A stretch of DNA of 64,000 bases from Tipula vernalis (lineage: Eukaryota > Arthropoda > Insecta > Diptera > Tipulidae), in NCBI GenBank assembly GCA_958295665.1, contig OY282558.1:185234015-185298014 (forward strand), read 5' to 3'. Position numbers and translations under genes: made by a program. Within the stretch, counting starts at the first letter, position 1. Each line of letters begins with the position of its first letter. Below the pieces are notes generated by a model. That model was not told where the DNA came from and searched no databases. It saw nothing but the letters and a program-made list of their open reading frames with translations. Positions 45,570-57,198 of this stretch are shown piece by piece.

Positions 45570-46615
45570 TTGAAGACATCAGAATATATAATGGGAAAAG
45601 TTCAAGAAGTGTACCCAATACATTTCAGAGACTATAAAATTCGATTCACTCAGAAGATGGTACAAGATATTACGGATGAAAACCAACAAGAGAAAAAAAT
45701 ATTATCTGTCCATCTACGAGCACATCGTAATGCTCAAGAAAATCGAGATCAAATAATCGAAAATTATTACTTCCCCAGGATGACCAGGCAAAATTAAGTT
45801 GCTGGTCAAACGTTGTGTTGTATGCCAGAAGAATAAATATGATCGCCATCCATCATAAGCCTATTATTACCCCAACACCTATCCCTAATTATCCTGGACA
45901 AATGCTCCATCTAGATATTTACTCTACAGAAAATAAATTGGTTTTAACGGCAATTGACAAATTCAGTAAACTCGCCTTCTGCAGACCGCTAAAATCCAGA
46001 GCGACAGAAGACATCAAACATCCAATTAGAGATATACTCTTTTTCTTCAGTGTACCAGAAATTGTGGTAATTGACAATGAAAAATCCTTCAACTCGAATT
46101 CCATAATATCAATGATGGAAGATGGTTTAAACATAAAAGTCTTCAGAACTCCCCCAAATAAAAGTGAAGTGAATCGGAAAGATTTCACTCGACACTCTCA
46201 GAAATGATGAAATGCCTAAAGGCTGATGGGGTAGAGCGAGCTTTTAATGAACTACTAGAGAGAGCGGTTAATGAATATAACCATTCAATCCACTCGACAA
46301 CTGGCAAACAGTGGAAATATATTTTGGCAGAATCCCTAACACAGATCCTGAACAATTACTAACAAATCCGACAAGATACCATACTAAAGATAAAACAAAA
46401 GCAGGAAACAGATCTGAAATACCATAACAAAAACCGTATCCCGATCAAAACCTACCAGGAAGGTCAAGTAATCTATGTAAAACATAACAAAAGATTATAG
46501 GATCGAAATTAACAGAACGATTCAAACCCGAAATAGTAACGGAAGACATAAATACAACAGTTATAACGGAGTCCGGAAGAGTAATTCACAAAAGCAATAT
46601 TAAATCCTAACAAAC
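45570..46615 (+). pseudogene. Errantivirus-like integrase, broken
   Basis: Zinc-finger part with AHRNAQENRDQIIENYYFP and a shifted cysteine pair (45800-45830). The core has LHLDIYSTENKLVLTAIDKF and IVVIDNEKSFNS, the two Asp of the DDE triad. The frame shifts near 46175, so the Glu-bearing helix is not encoded in phase. The C-terminal part to about 46615 is readable only in pieces. Confidence 0.7.
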
Positions 46616-46635
46616 AAAAACTTATTTTTATTGCA

Positions 46636-47955
46636 GTTACGCCTTAAGCAACACATTGGCAGAAATTCAAATTCTTGATTACACAAATTCTCAAATCATC
46701 TCAATTAGCACAGGTCAAGCAAAAATACAGAACGGAAACTTCAAATTAATCCATATAATTGAATTAGACAAACACCAAAATTACATAGACAGAATGCAAT
46801 CCATACTGGACAAAGAAATGACAAAAGATCACCCATTGCACCCTTATTTGAGGCATGAACTCTCGGAATTACAAACATTAGTGGGCAGCCTTAGAATACA
46901 TAAATCCAAACGATCCTTAAACTTTATAGGTAGTGCATGGAAATGGATAGCCGGAAATCCTGATCACGAGGATTTCAAAGTAATTAAAGAAAAAATGAAT
47001 AATGCATTAGAGAATAACAACAACCAAGTAGTTATAAACCGATTGTACAATGAAAGAATCAATAATATTACAAAAATGGCTAATTTAATTATTAACGAAA
47101 TTCACAAAGAAAATAAATTAAACGATCCATTAGCATTAAATATTCAATATAAATTAAAACTAATGAAAGAAGAATTTCGGCTAAAGCCGGGGTTATAAAT
47201 TCACTCGTTTTATTAAATTCTAAAATTAAATTATTATTTTTATTATATAGTACTCCCGAGGAGGCGTTAGATTTCGCTAATATCAAAATCATTAGTAGCA
47301 AATTGTGTCTACTTTATATTGTGTACATTCCGGTAACAACTCCAGAGCTATATGATAAATTATTGGTCAAACCGGTCAGAAGAAACGATAAGGTGACCGA
47401 AATTGAGTATGAAAATGTCATTAAAAATCACGATAAGATTTATAGTATTATTAACGAATGTAAAACGATCAACTCGCTTTCAATATGTAACCAAAGTAAT
47501 GTACTAGACATACTAGACATAAGCAATTCTTCTTGTTTACCCAACTTGCTCAAAAGTCGACCTTCCAAATGCAAACACAACAACAATCAACATATTCCAA
47601 CAGTTAACGAAATATCGGAGGGTCTAGTTCTACTGAATCAATTCGATGGGAACATCAAAATTAATAACGAAACTCAGAAACTCAATGGAACATATTTGAT
47701 TAAATTCAGCAATACTACCTTGTCAGTCGGAAATAACATCTACATTTCTAAAGAAAAAACGACCATTCAAGTACTTCCAGCTATTCTACAGCCGACGCCG
47801 GAAGAAAGTGATTTCAAGGAAATACTTCATTACAAATGATGAAAGATATTCATATAATACTCCTCACATTGGGCTCCTTAAAAAGGAGGGAGCCATCGAG
47901 CGATTCACGAGCTGGGGATCATTCTCAATAGTCATCATTTTGGGAATAGCGGTAA
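46636..47955 (+). pseudogene. Errantivirus-like Env, truncated
   Basis: Two open stretches (46656-47198 and 47303-47839) encode an F-type envelope protein. There is a furin-type cleavage site K-S-K-R at 46902-46913, followed by SLNFIGSAWKWIAGNPD, the conserved fusion-region motif of insect gypsy env and baculovirus-F-like proteins, then an Asn-rich ectodomain with potential glycosylation sites. The frame has no ATG and is preceded by TTATTTTTATTGCAG (ending 46636), consistent with translation from a spliced subgenomic RNA. Shifts occur near 47190-47300 and 47840. The transmembrane start (FTSWGSFSIVIILGIAV) is present, but the tail is replaced by repeat sequence. Confidence 0.75.
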
Positions 47956-47960
47956 GCAAA

Positions 47961-48019
47961 GCAAATAGTTTGCTTTTTGATGTGTTTTTGATTTTTTTGA
48001 CAAAAAGTGAACCACATAA
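47961..48019 (+). repeat. Dispersed repeat, copy 2
   Basis: Shorter copy of 39684-39764, located exactly where env loses homology, so it may mark the deletion junction of the errantivirus-like element. Confidence 0.55.
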
Positions 48020-48194
48020 AAAAATCAAAATGCTTTTGTATGTCCAGAAAATTATTCACAAACATCGAGACCATTTTTGTTAAATTCCCAGTTTTTTTAA
48101 GTTTTAATAAATATTTTACAAAATAACTAAACTCAAATTTTATTTTATTGACAAAATTTCTTTTATCTTAATTTTATGTGTCCGTACCATTTCT
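48020..48194. other. P450 B 3' flank
   Basis: On the minus strand AATAAA signals occur at 48149-48138, about 50 nt after the stop of P450 B. Confidence 0.5.
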
Positions 48195-50045
48195 CTAATA
48201 TTCAACATCATTAAATACAAAATGTAATTTTCCAACTGGAGCATTTATAAAATCACTGTGATATTTTACATCTTCTTTACTGTTCCAAACAATGTAATAG
48301 TCCCGCAGTAGTCGTGCGATTAAACATTCAACCTCTAATTCTGCAAATCGGCGACCAATACATGACCGTGCACCAAAACCAAATGGTAAAAATGCAAAGG
48401 GATGTGAAGTAGTTTTCGTTGCTGAGCTCTTCAACCATCTTTCGGGTATGAACTTGTCCGGCTCGGGAAACTGTTCCGCGTCGCGTTGTGGAACTAAATT
48501 ACCTATGGAAATATCAACCTGCGTACGTGTCAAACGTAAAAGGTTATAATAAACTTAAATTAATATTTAAATTTGAATTACTTACACCCTTTGGTATTTG
48601 GTATCCTTGAAGGACTAGATTTTGTCCAGTCTGTCGAAAATTACTAAGTATAACGGGATTTAAACGAATAGCTTCTTTCAAGCATGCCCTTAAATATGGA
48701 ATATTTGCCAAATGTTCTGGCTCCAATAATGATTCTTTGGTTGGTAAAAATGTTAAAATTTCTTCACGCAATTTTTGTTGTTTATCAGGATTTCTCGATA
48801 AAGCGTATAATATGGTCAATGCCATAGCACCAGTTGTATCAGCACCAGCAAGGAGCATATCAGCCGCCATTATAACAGCAGTATGTCGATCAATTTTAAT
48901 TAATTTTTGTAAAATACTTTCTTCTGTTGTTCGGGGATCATTTTTCTTTGCCTCCATTTGATCTAATGATCTTTGAATGCAATTTAAAATTATTTCGGTA
49001 ATTCCATCCAAGTTTTTGATGAACTTATTGAATAATGGCGTTTTAAAATAGCGCCAAAGTGAGGCTGATAGTTCCAATTTAAACAGATTGACAAATATTT
49101 CACGAGCAGCCGTCACCAATTTATGGCCTTCGGAATTGGGATTATCGTCGAGTATCGCATTAAGCCTTGTATCCAAAGCAATAAATGAGATTGATTCGAT
49201 CGCCCATTTATGTACGTCAGAATTAAAATTATCCCACACTTGATTGTTACTATCACGATCTCGACGAATTCTAAAATGACGTATGTGCAAATAAGTGCGA
49301 GTATTAAAAACTATATTAAATCAAACCCACTTTTGTGAAAGTTCTTTGGCAATTTGATCGATACCTGGTACATATTGTTTAACAATTTTAGGTTGTAACA
49401 TCACTGGATTCACTTTTGTACGAACTGTTTGCCATTTTTCACCATGCCTAAAATAGAGATAATTTTTTAACTCGTGTGATATGAAACCAAATTAATAATA
49501 ATTAAATAGATAGACAAATGTATTTACTCGGCTACAAGTCCACCATTGTTTCCAAATATTTCAGGCCTCAATACGGTACGATAATATTTAATGATTTCAT
49601 TACCATTGCGTACTGGCCATGTGCCTTCCGTACGAAACACTTTTTCAAAATCATTCGGATCATAAGTACAAACGATATCTTTTCGCCCTGGTATGCCACT
49701 AAGTTTGACTATTTTGCCGTAATTTTGATTAAGTGTAAGGTGAAATTTTTTGAATTCTACATTGTAAAATTGGCCGCCTGGTAAAAAATGACGTAAACCA
49801 ACCGATGGAATTTTTTTATATGGTAAAGCATTGTCCCATTCCGTCTCATTTGCCTTTAAATATCGAATTGTTGATTATTTTACTGATTTTTTTCAGATAA
49901 GATAAAATTAATTCTAACGAATTAAAATATGACATACCTTAAACTCTGGCTTAGTTGATAAATTTCTTGAAATATTAAAACAATTACCGTGTAATTTTAA
50001 AGCCACATATCGAGACGTCACAACTGTTTTAGCACTCTTAAACAT
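48195..50045 (-). CDS. Cytochrome P450, mitochondrial CYP12-like (copy B)
   Basis: Five exons, minus strand: 50045-49938, 49853-49528, 49447-49331, 49270-48586, 48518-48195. Exon lengths (108, 326, 117, 685, 324) and phases are identical to copy A, giving 519 residues. All signatures are present: basic N-terminal presequence, AGADTTGAM (helix I), EAIR, FIPERW and the heme loop FGFGARSCIGRR. By eye it is about 90% identical to copy A over exons 4 and 5. Several replacements lie in helix I (RHTAVIM versus RPTAVTM) and just after ExxR (NPVILSNFRQTG versus NPVLLGNFRETG), regions that line the substrate pocket. Exon 3 uses a weaker GTGGGT donor. No disabling change is visible. Confidence 0.93.
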
Positions 50046-50114
50046 TCTTAATAATAACTAAATATTAAACCAAATAGTAAAAATTAACGTTCATCAGCTG
50101 AGAACCAAATAAAG

Positions 50115-50158
50115 ACTGAGCACTGAGTACGTAATGTATTAAAATTTCAGTATAATAA
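50115..50158 (-). promoter_or_regulatory. Core promoter of P450 B
   Basis: On the minus strand TTATTATA (50158-50151) precedes two TCAGT initiators (50126-50122 and 50119-50115). The first has the better 30-nt spacing. The surrounding sequence is alignable with the promoter of copy A. Confidence 0.5.
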
Positions 50159-50399
50159 AATTGTTGAATACAAATAAACCGATAACATGACGTTATTATT
50201 ATGCTCGAAGAGTAATGTAAGAAACACGCTCTTTTTAAAATGCTTGTGAGTTTTTGAGGGTACACGATGCTCATTTAAACAAGTAATTATATTCTATTTT
50301 GATCATCTTACAAATAAGATAATATGTACATATTGGGCACCAATATAAGATATAGTCCACTAAAAATATAAAAACGGTCATCATATTAGCAGACAAAAC

Positions 50400-51082
50400 G
50401 ATTTAATTTTCGGTTCCACACACTTAAAAAAAAATAACCAAAATACAATACTACTTGTATTGTATATAAGTCCAACGCTATTTTATATTACATTATAATA
50501 TAAGCGAGTCATTATTTTTTTTTTAATTTATGCAGTATTTAAAACTTAGAATACTGTTTTGTATTCTATTTTAATACAACAAATGCATTACATTTGTAAT
50601 GGTCGCAGAATTAAAAACTTTAAATTTTAGTTATATTAAATTTTAATAAAAGAAAACCATTAAATTTTTTTAACACCGGCTCTATTAATGTTTTTAAATA
50701 ATTGCTTTTATTAATTTTAATTACAACCTCTATTTAATTAATATAATGTATGAAACTGTTACATTTAAAAGCAGCATCTATTTAACGGTTGTATATACAG
50801 TTTGTATTTAAATTTAATAATTGTTTATATTTTAATTCAACACCAGTATATATTTAATTTTATTAGAAAATTAAATTTGTGCAATCGATATATTTTCTAA
50901 TAAAATTGAATGTAATGGCTGGCCATTCAATAACATTTGTTATTGTATATAAATGAAACTATGATAACTTAATATTAATTAATGCCTTTTAGATATTTTT
51001 TTTTATTTCAATAATTCAAATCATAGAAATATTACACGTTATAATTTATAACAAAAAAATAATTATACTTATAAGCTTAATC
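50400..51082. repeat. AT-rich spacer with 16-bp hairpin
   Basis: AATTTTATTAGAAAAT (50856-50871) and its exact reverse complement (50892-50907) flank 20 nt. Otherwise no gene is recognised. It may hold one end of the CACTA-like element that follows, but no terminal repeat could be identified. Confidence 0.45.
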
Positions 51083-53146
51083 TTAATAATATTCAGGTGG
51101 TAGCTGTTTTACATCATAACTTAAAATATAATAATTTTTTTTTAAATTACAAAATTGTTTTTCAAAAATTTGATGATATTTTAGACAAGTATATTTTACT
51201 AGGGCAGGTTGGCGATTTGTTTCTATTAATTTGTACGAGTTATTAAATATTTCATATAGTCCAACCCAATCTTTTACAGGAAAAAAATAATCATTTTTAA
51301 TTTCTAAAATCATTTCTAAAATATCTAATATTTCAAAGAATGTTATTATATCTTCGGATAATTTTTTAAGTAAGAAAAATCCTCTTTTATAATAAAACCT
51401 ATCTTTCAAAAATGATATAGAATGAGTTGTCTGATTTTCAGTATTATAAATATTATTCTATACCAGTTTCTTTTGACCTACTGTTATTTTGTTGGTAAAA
51501 TCTAAATGCAGCCAGGTATTTGCAATCATTTGCTGATGCCGATTTGCTAGAGTTTTGCAAATATTTATAAAGTTTTGTGATTTTAATCTAGTAAAATATC
51601 GATGTTTGGCTTCATAGCGCATTGTCCACATATAAATAATTGGTCCCATTTCCCTAATGATACTGGGGTAATGAGTAAGTAGGTGTTTTTTAGGAGAAAG
51701 TTGTTGTTTAAAACCATTAACAATGAAGTTTAAATATTGAGATATTAAATGCTGCAGTTTACAAATTTGGGATTCGAAAACCTTATAAGATAATATTATA
51801 GATAAAATCTGAAGTAAATTACTCAAACATTGCCATTGTGGATCGTGTTCGGGTAAATAAAAACGACTAAATATCAAAGGGAAATGTTTTATGAAACATA
51901 ACATTTGAGCCGCATTTTGACCGCTATTACTTTTATCTAAATTTATATTTGAAGGCTTGTTTTTATTTTCCCGAAACCCAAAATTAAATGCAGCAATTGT
52001 GTCATTTGGGTTATCAATATTTTTAAAAATTTTTTCCTGTAGAAAGAACTGCAACATACACTTTATAAACCGTGAAATAAATCCTTCTAAACCATCGTGC
52101 ATGAAATCTACACTTTTGTTTTTAATTAAGTTGAAAAATCTAAGTTTATTTAAAATAGGATCCTTTTGAATACCTTTTGTATCAATCAGTTTGATTTTTT
52201 TTTCTGGTGGGAAATTTTTTAATATTTCATAAGAATCATCTTTTCGAAGAGAATCGATATTTTCCTCAGTACATGTTTTAGTTTGAAAATTCGGTAAGGT
52301 ACAAAAACGACAGAAAAATCTGGCTGAAAACGATTTTGTAAAACCCAACATATCATTAGCCGCAAGGTTATCATGTGACAATGTTGCTATTGTTCCTTGT
52401 AGATATCCTAAGCCATCAACATGCACGCCTTCTTCAAGATGTTTTAAATCGTTTACAATGGGCTCTAATACTGAATTTAAATTAAAATCACCATGCAAAT
52501 CATTAACGTAAAATAATGCCACAAGAAATATATTTTCTAGGTGAGATTTTAAAAAGCTAGGAACATTTACGAAACTGAAATAAATTGCTCCTATTTTATG
52601 TATTACTGTTTTACTACCAAGCACTTTAACAATTTCAAAATCGTCATAGTACAGTTGAATAAGCAAGCAATTTTTGCCGGCAAAATTAGATTTAATTGAT
52701 TGAAAAAGTTTTCCACAACAAAAATATTCATAAAATTCAGAATCACAAATATGAGAATCGTTAAATGCTTTGAAAATTTTAGTAAAATTTATGTTTTTGA
52801 AAACCGCTTGGATTGTTGAGGTTATTGGGATAAATTGAAAATAGTTTTGGACCAATTTTCTTTTATAAGAGTTAATTTTTTTTACGAAGCGTATTTCCCA
52901 TCTGGTTCCAATTGGTATTTCTATAGGTTGAACAAAGTGAACATTGAATGATAATATTTTGTTTCGTAAATATTTAGAACAGTATGGGTTAAAAGTATTA
53001 GTTATTTGATTGTTAATTTGGTTAAAAGCTAATTCAAAATGGTTTTGTCTAGACAACACCTTTGTGGAGTTAGCCCAAAATTCTATCCCCGAAAACACAA
53101 TAATTTGCTTATGGCAATACATATAATAGTTTTTACTATAACGACA
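51083..53146 (-). pseudogene. CACTA/Tnp2-like transposon protein, one internal UAG
   Basis: A minus-strand frame of 554 codons (53122-51458) ends at a TAG. Sixteen codons later the same frame continues to 51083 without another stop, about 680 codons in all. Recognisable segments: LLIQLYYDDFEIVKVLGSKT with HKIGAIYFS, SHDNLAANDMLGFTKSF followed by RFFCRFC, DFMHDGLEGFISRFIKCML, and KKHLLTHYPSIIREMGPIIY with RYEAKHRYF. I know this arrangement from repeat-associated proteins of arthropods, and the last two motifs resemble Tnp2/CACTA transposases. Upstream of the first ATG the frame extends about nine codons with a Cys pair, suggesting a zinc finger cut off or on another exon. Either a pseudogene with one nonsense change or, less likely, readthrough. 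Confidence 0.55.
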
Positions 53147-53416
53147 TTTTTTGGATTAAGATAAATATTGAAAATAATAATAAATTAACAATAAAAAAAT
53201 AATTAAAATCAAAAAATTTAGAAACAATAAATATTTTTAAAATTAAAATAAATAAAAATTAAATAATTACAAAATATGACGAAATATGTATTGATATTTC
53301 AAAATAAACAAAATATTTTTTTTTTTTATAATATAGTATACACAATTCGCTCTCAGCCCCGAAATTGCTATCATGACAGTTTATTTATATTGCACAACAT
53401 ATATAAAATGTAATAT

Positions 53417-54086
53417 ATATGAAGGGTGTAAAATCAAATACGGCAATCTCCATTTTTTCCAAAAATAAGTTGGATACGTCATTTTGTTCGTTATTCAATC
53501 CTCTATCACATGGTATTATCACTTAGTTTTAAAAACGGCAAAATCCCGTTAAAATTTGTATTGAAAATGCAGCGTTAGATTCAAAATCGGCAATCTCCAT
53601 ATATAGCTCAATATCAAAAGCGACATTCTCCGTTTTAACAAATCAAAACAATTTATTTTCAACACGTGAAACCCGTTATAATATGCAATATGAGTTCTAG
53701 AATAATAAGTGATCGAAGTTTGATCGATAATTGAATTTTTAAAATGATTTATAAATTGAATTGAAATATAAAATAATTTAAATCGCAAATGATTTATTGT
53801 TTTTAATTTATTTTTTGTCCGGTTTTACATTTTCTCAGTAACAAATACGACAATCTCCATTCGTGGTATCAAAACCGGAAATCTCCATTTTTAACCTTAA
53901 TTTACAGCAATAATATTCAACTGAGAGCCTAATCGATGCAATATAATGCATATGTCCAAATTTAAACAATTATTGAACATTATAAATTTTCTATAATTAT
54001 TCTTGAAATATCTAAACCAGTTTTCATCAAATATCTCAAAAGTATAAAAATTGAGATTGCCGACTTTGATTTTACACCCCTCATAT
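53417..54086. mobile_element. MITE-like element, 40-bp terminal inverted repeats
   Basis: ATATGAAGGGTGTAAAATCA... at 53417-53456 matches the reverse complement of 54047-54086 at 36 of 40 positions. No coding frame. The interior repeats the motif CAATCTCCAT, usually preceded by ACGG or TCGG (53444, 53591, 53851, and partly 53882). It ends about 50 bp before the satellite array. Confidence 0.7.
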
Positions 54087-54136
54087 GACTGTTTAATAGC
54101 TTTTATAGTTATGTTATTCTTAGTTTAGCATATCAA

Positions 54137-56934
54137 TATTCCGAGATATAGTCACATGAAGTCAGAAACTATTCGCTGGCCGATTTAGCCGAAACCGGCA
54201 TATGATAGCAGATGGTTTAGTGAATTTATTGTAAAATATTTAGAATTTTTGTATGTCGGTGATCTGAGATATAATCACATGAAGTCAGAAACTATTCGCT
54301 GGCCGACTTAGCCGAAAACGGCATATGATAGCAGATGGTTTAGTGAATTTATTGTAAAATATTTAGATTTTTTGTATGTCGGTGATCTGAGATATAGTCA
54401 CGTGAAGTCAGAAACTATTCGCTGGCCGATTTAGCCGAAACCGGCATATGATAGCAGATGGTTTAGTGAATTTATTGTAAAATATTTAGAATTTTTGTAT
54501 GTCGGTGATCTGAGATATAGTCACATGAAGTCAGAAACTATTCGCTGGCCGACTTAGCCGAAAACGGCATACTCGTATGATAGCAGATGGTTTGTGAATT
54601 TATTGTAAAATATTTAGAATTTTTGTATGTCGGTGATCTGAGATATAGTCACATGAAGTCAGAAACTATTCGCTGGCCGATTTAGCCGAAACCGGCATAT
54701 GATAGCAGATGGTTTAGTGAATTTATTGTAAAATATTTAGAATTTTTGTATGTCGGTGATCTGAGATATAGTCACATGAAGTCAGAAACTATTCGCTGGC
54801 CGACTTAGCCGAAACCGACATATGATAGCAGATGGTTTAGTGAATTTATTGTAAAATATTTAGAATTTTTGTATGTCGGTGATCTGAGATATAGTCACAT
54901 GAAGTCAGAAACTATTCGCTGGCCGATTTAGCCGAAACCGGCATATGATAGCAGATGGTTTAGTGAATTTATTGTAAAATATTTAGAATTTTTGTATGTC
55001 GGTGATCTGAGATATAATCACATGAAGTCAGAAACTATTCGCTGGCCGACTTAGCCGAAAACGGCATATGATAGCAGATGGTTTAGTGAATTTATTGTAA
55101 AATATTTAGATTTTTTGTATGTCGGTGATCTGAGATATAGTCACGTGAAGTCAGAAACTATTCGCTGGCCGATTTAGCCGAAACCGGCATATGATAGCAG
55201 ATGGTTTAGTGAATTTATTGTAAAATATTTAGAATTTTTGTATGTCGGTGATCTGAGATATAGTCACATGAAGTCAGAAACTATTCGCTGGCCGATTTAG
55301 CCGAAACCGGCATATGATAGCAGATGGTTTAGTGAATTTATTGTAAAATATTTAGAATTTTTGTATGTCGGTGATCTGAGATATGAAGTCAGAAACTATT
55401 CGCTGGCCGACTTAGCCGAAAACGGCATATGATAGCAGATGGTTTAATGAATTTATTGTAAAATATTTAGAATTTTTGTATGTCGGTGATCTGAAATATA
55501 GTCACATGAAGTCAGAAACTATTCGCTGGCCGACTTAGTCGAAACCGACATATGATAGCAGATGGTTTAGTGAATTTATTGTAAAATATTTAGAATTTTT
55601 GTATGTCGGTGATCTGAGATATAGTCACATGAAGTCAGAAACTATTCGCTGGCCGATTTCACCGAAATCGGCATATGATAGCAGATGGTTTAGTGAATTT
55701 ATTGTAAAATATTTAGAATTTTTGTATGTCGGTGATCTGAGATATAGTCACATGAAGTCAGAAACTATTCGCTGGCCGACTTAGCCGAAAACGGCATACT
55801 CGTATGATAGCAGATGGTTTGTGAATTTATTGTAAAATATTTAGAATTTTTGTATGTCGGTGATCTGAGATATAGTCACATGAAGTCAGAAACTATTCGC
55901 TGGCCGATTTAGCCGAAACCGGCATATGATAGCAGATGGTTTAGTGAATTTATTGTAAAATATTTAGAATTTTTGTATGTCGGTGATCTGAGATATGAAG
56001 TCAGAAACTATTCGCTGGCCGACTTAGCCGAAAACGGCATATGATAGCAGATGGTTTAATGAATTTATTGTAAAATATTTAGAATTTTTGTATGTCGGTG
56101 ATCTGAAATATAGTCACATGAAGTCAGAAACTATTCGCTGGCCGACTTAGCCGAAACCGACATATGATAGCAGATGGTTTAGTGAATTTATTGTAAAATA
56201 TTTAGAATTTTTGTATGTCGGTGATCTGAGATATAGTCACATGAAGTCAGAAACTATTCGCTGGCCGATTTCACCGAAATCGGCATATGATAGCAGATGG
56301 TTTAGTGAATTTATTGTAAAATATTTAGAATTTTTGTATGTCGGTGATCTGAGATATAGTCACATGAAGTCAGAAACTATTCGCTGGCCGACTTAGCCGA
56401 AAACGGCATACTCGTATGATAGCAGATGGTTTGTGAATTTATTGTAAAATATTTAGAATTTTTGTATGTCGGTGATCTGAGATATAGTCACATGAAGTCA
56501 GAAACTATTCGCTGGCCGATTTAGCCGAAACCGGCATATGATAGCAGATGGTTTAGTGAATTTATTGTAAAATATTTAGATTTTTTGTATGTCGGTGATC
56601 TGAGATATAATCACATGAAGTCAGAAACTATTCGCTGGCCGACTTAGCCGAAAACGGCATATGATAGCAGATGGTTTAGTGAATTTATTGTAAAATATTT
56701 AGATTTTTTGTATGTCGGTGATCTGAGATATAGTCACGTGAAGTCAGAAACTATTCGCTGGCCGATTTAGCCGAAACCGGCATATGATAGCAGATGGTTT
56801 AGTGAATTTATTGTAAAATATTTAGAATTTTTGTATGTCGGTGATCTGAGATATAGTCACATGAAGTCAGAAACTATTCGCTGGCCGACTTAACCGAAAC
56901 CGGCATATGATAGCAGATGGTTTAGTGAATTTAT
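54137..56934. repeat. Tandem array, 123-bp unit, about 23 copies
   Basis: The unit, read from GATATAGTCACATGAAGTCA, repeats every 123 bp (starts at 54143, 54266, 54389, 54512...). Variants: +5 bp units with ACTCGT inserted after GGCAT (54571, 55795, 56407), units lacking 11 bp (55380, 55992), and alternation of GATTTAGCCGAAACCGG with GACTTAGCCGAAAACGG. Divergence between units is only a few percent. A block recurs with a 612-bp period. 123 is a multiple of three, and one frame is open through each unit except a TAG at a fixed position. Confidence 0.95.
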
Positions 56935-57012
56935 GTGGATTTATTAGTTCCTTTCAGTTCCTACTCGTATCGTGTCAGACATCATCAATTTATACTATCC
57001 GTACCTTTCAAT
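56935..57012. other. Right flank of satellite
   Basis: Unique sequence resumes abruptly after GTGAATTTATG. Confidence 0.5.
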
Positions 57013-57198
57013 TCAGGCATTTTCTTCGTATCTAAAAACAGGCATAAACTTCGTATCTTTTAATTTTCTTTTAATAAGGTCTAGTTGAGTAGCGTTACAA
57101 TTTTTTAAAATTAAAATGTCTTCCTCCTCTTCCATAGTTGAGCTCACAACCAAACTGTTTTCCTCAGAATCGCTTGTATATACATACATTCTTTTCAT
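57013..57198 (-). CDS. Small acidic frame, unknown
   Basis: 61 codons from the ATG at 57198, with an A-rich context before it. Ser/Glu-rich start (TSDSEENSLVVSSTMEEEED) and a basic middle. It lies downstream of the unknown gene at 57.66-58.60 kb on the same strand. No family recognised; may be chance. Confidence 0.25.
   Translation of the reverse strand: MKRMYVYTSDSEENSLVVSSTMEEEEDILILKNCNATQLDLIKRKLKDTKFMPVFRYEENA

Larger units (their letters stand above)
41274..47955 (+). mobile_element. Errantivirus-like endogenous retrovirus, defective
   Basis: Order: LTR, primer site, leader (41568-42478), gag, pol, env. Gag has two compensating frameshifts. Pol has internal deletions (RT N-terminus, most of RNase H), a stop at 44593-44595 and a broken integrase. 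Env is open in parts and cut off in its transmembrane region at about 47955, where unrelated repeat sequence begins. With no 3' LTR it cannot transpose. Gag and env features place it in the insect gypsy (Errantivirus) group. Confidence 0.85.

Noticed and set aside
50449..53345. CACTA-type terminal repeats around the Tnp2-like gene
   Set aside because: CACT-like strings occur on the left, but no matching inverted partner was found on the right.
55599..56396. Two identical 61-codon frames as genes
   Set aside because: They are two adjacent satellite units in which the usual TAG is changed; the 612-bp duplication explains their identity.
54137..56934. CRISPR array
   Set aside because: Units are near-identical over their full 123 bp without unique spacers, in a eukaryotic context; it is a satellite.
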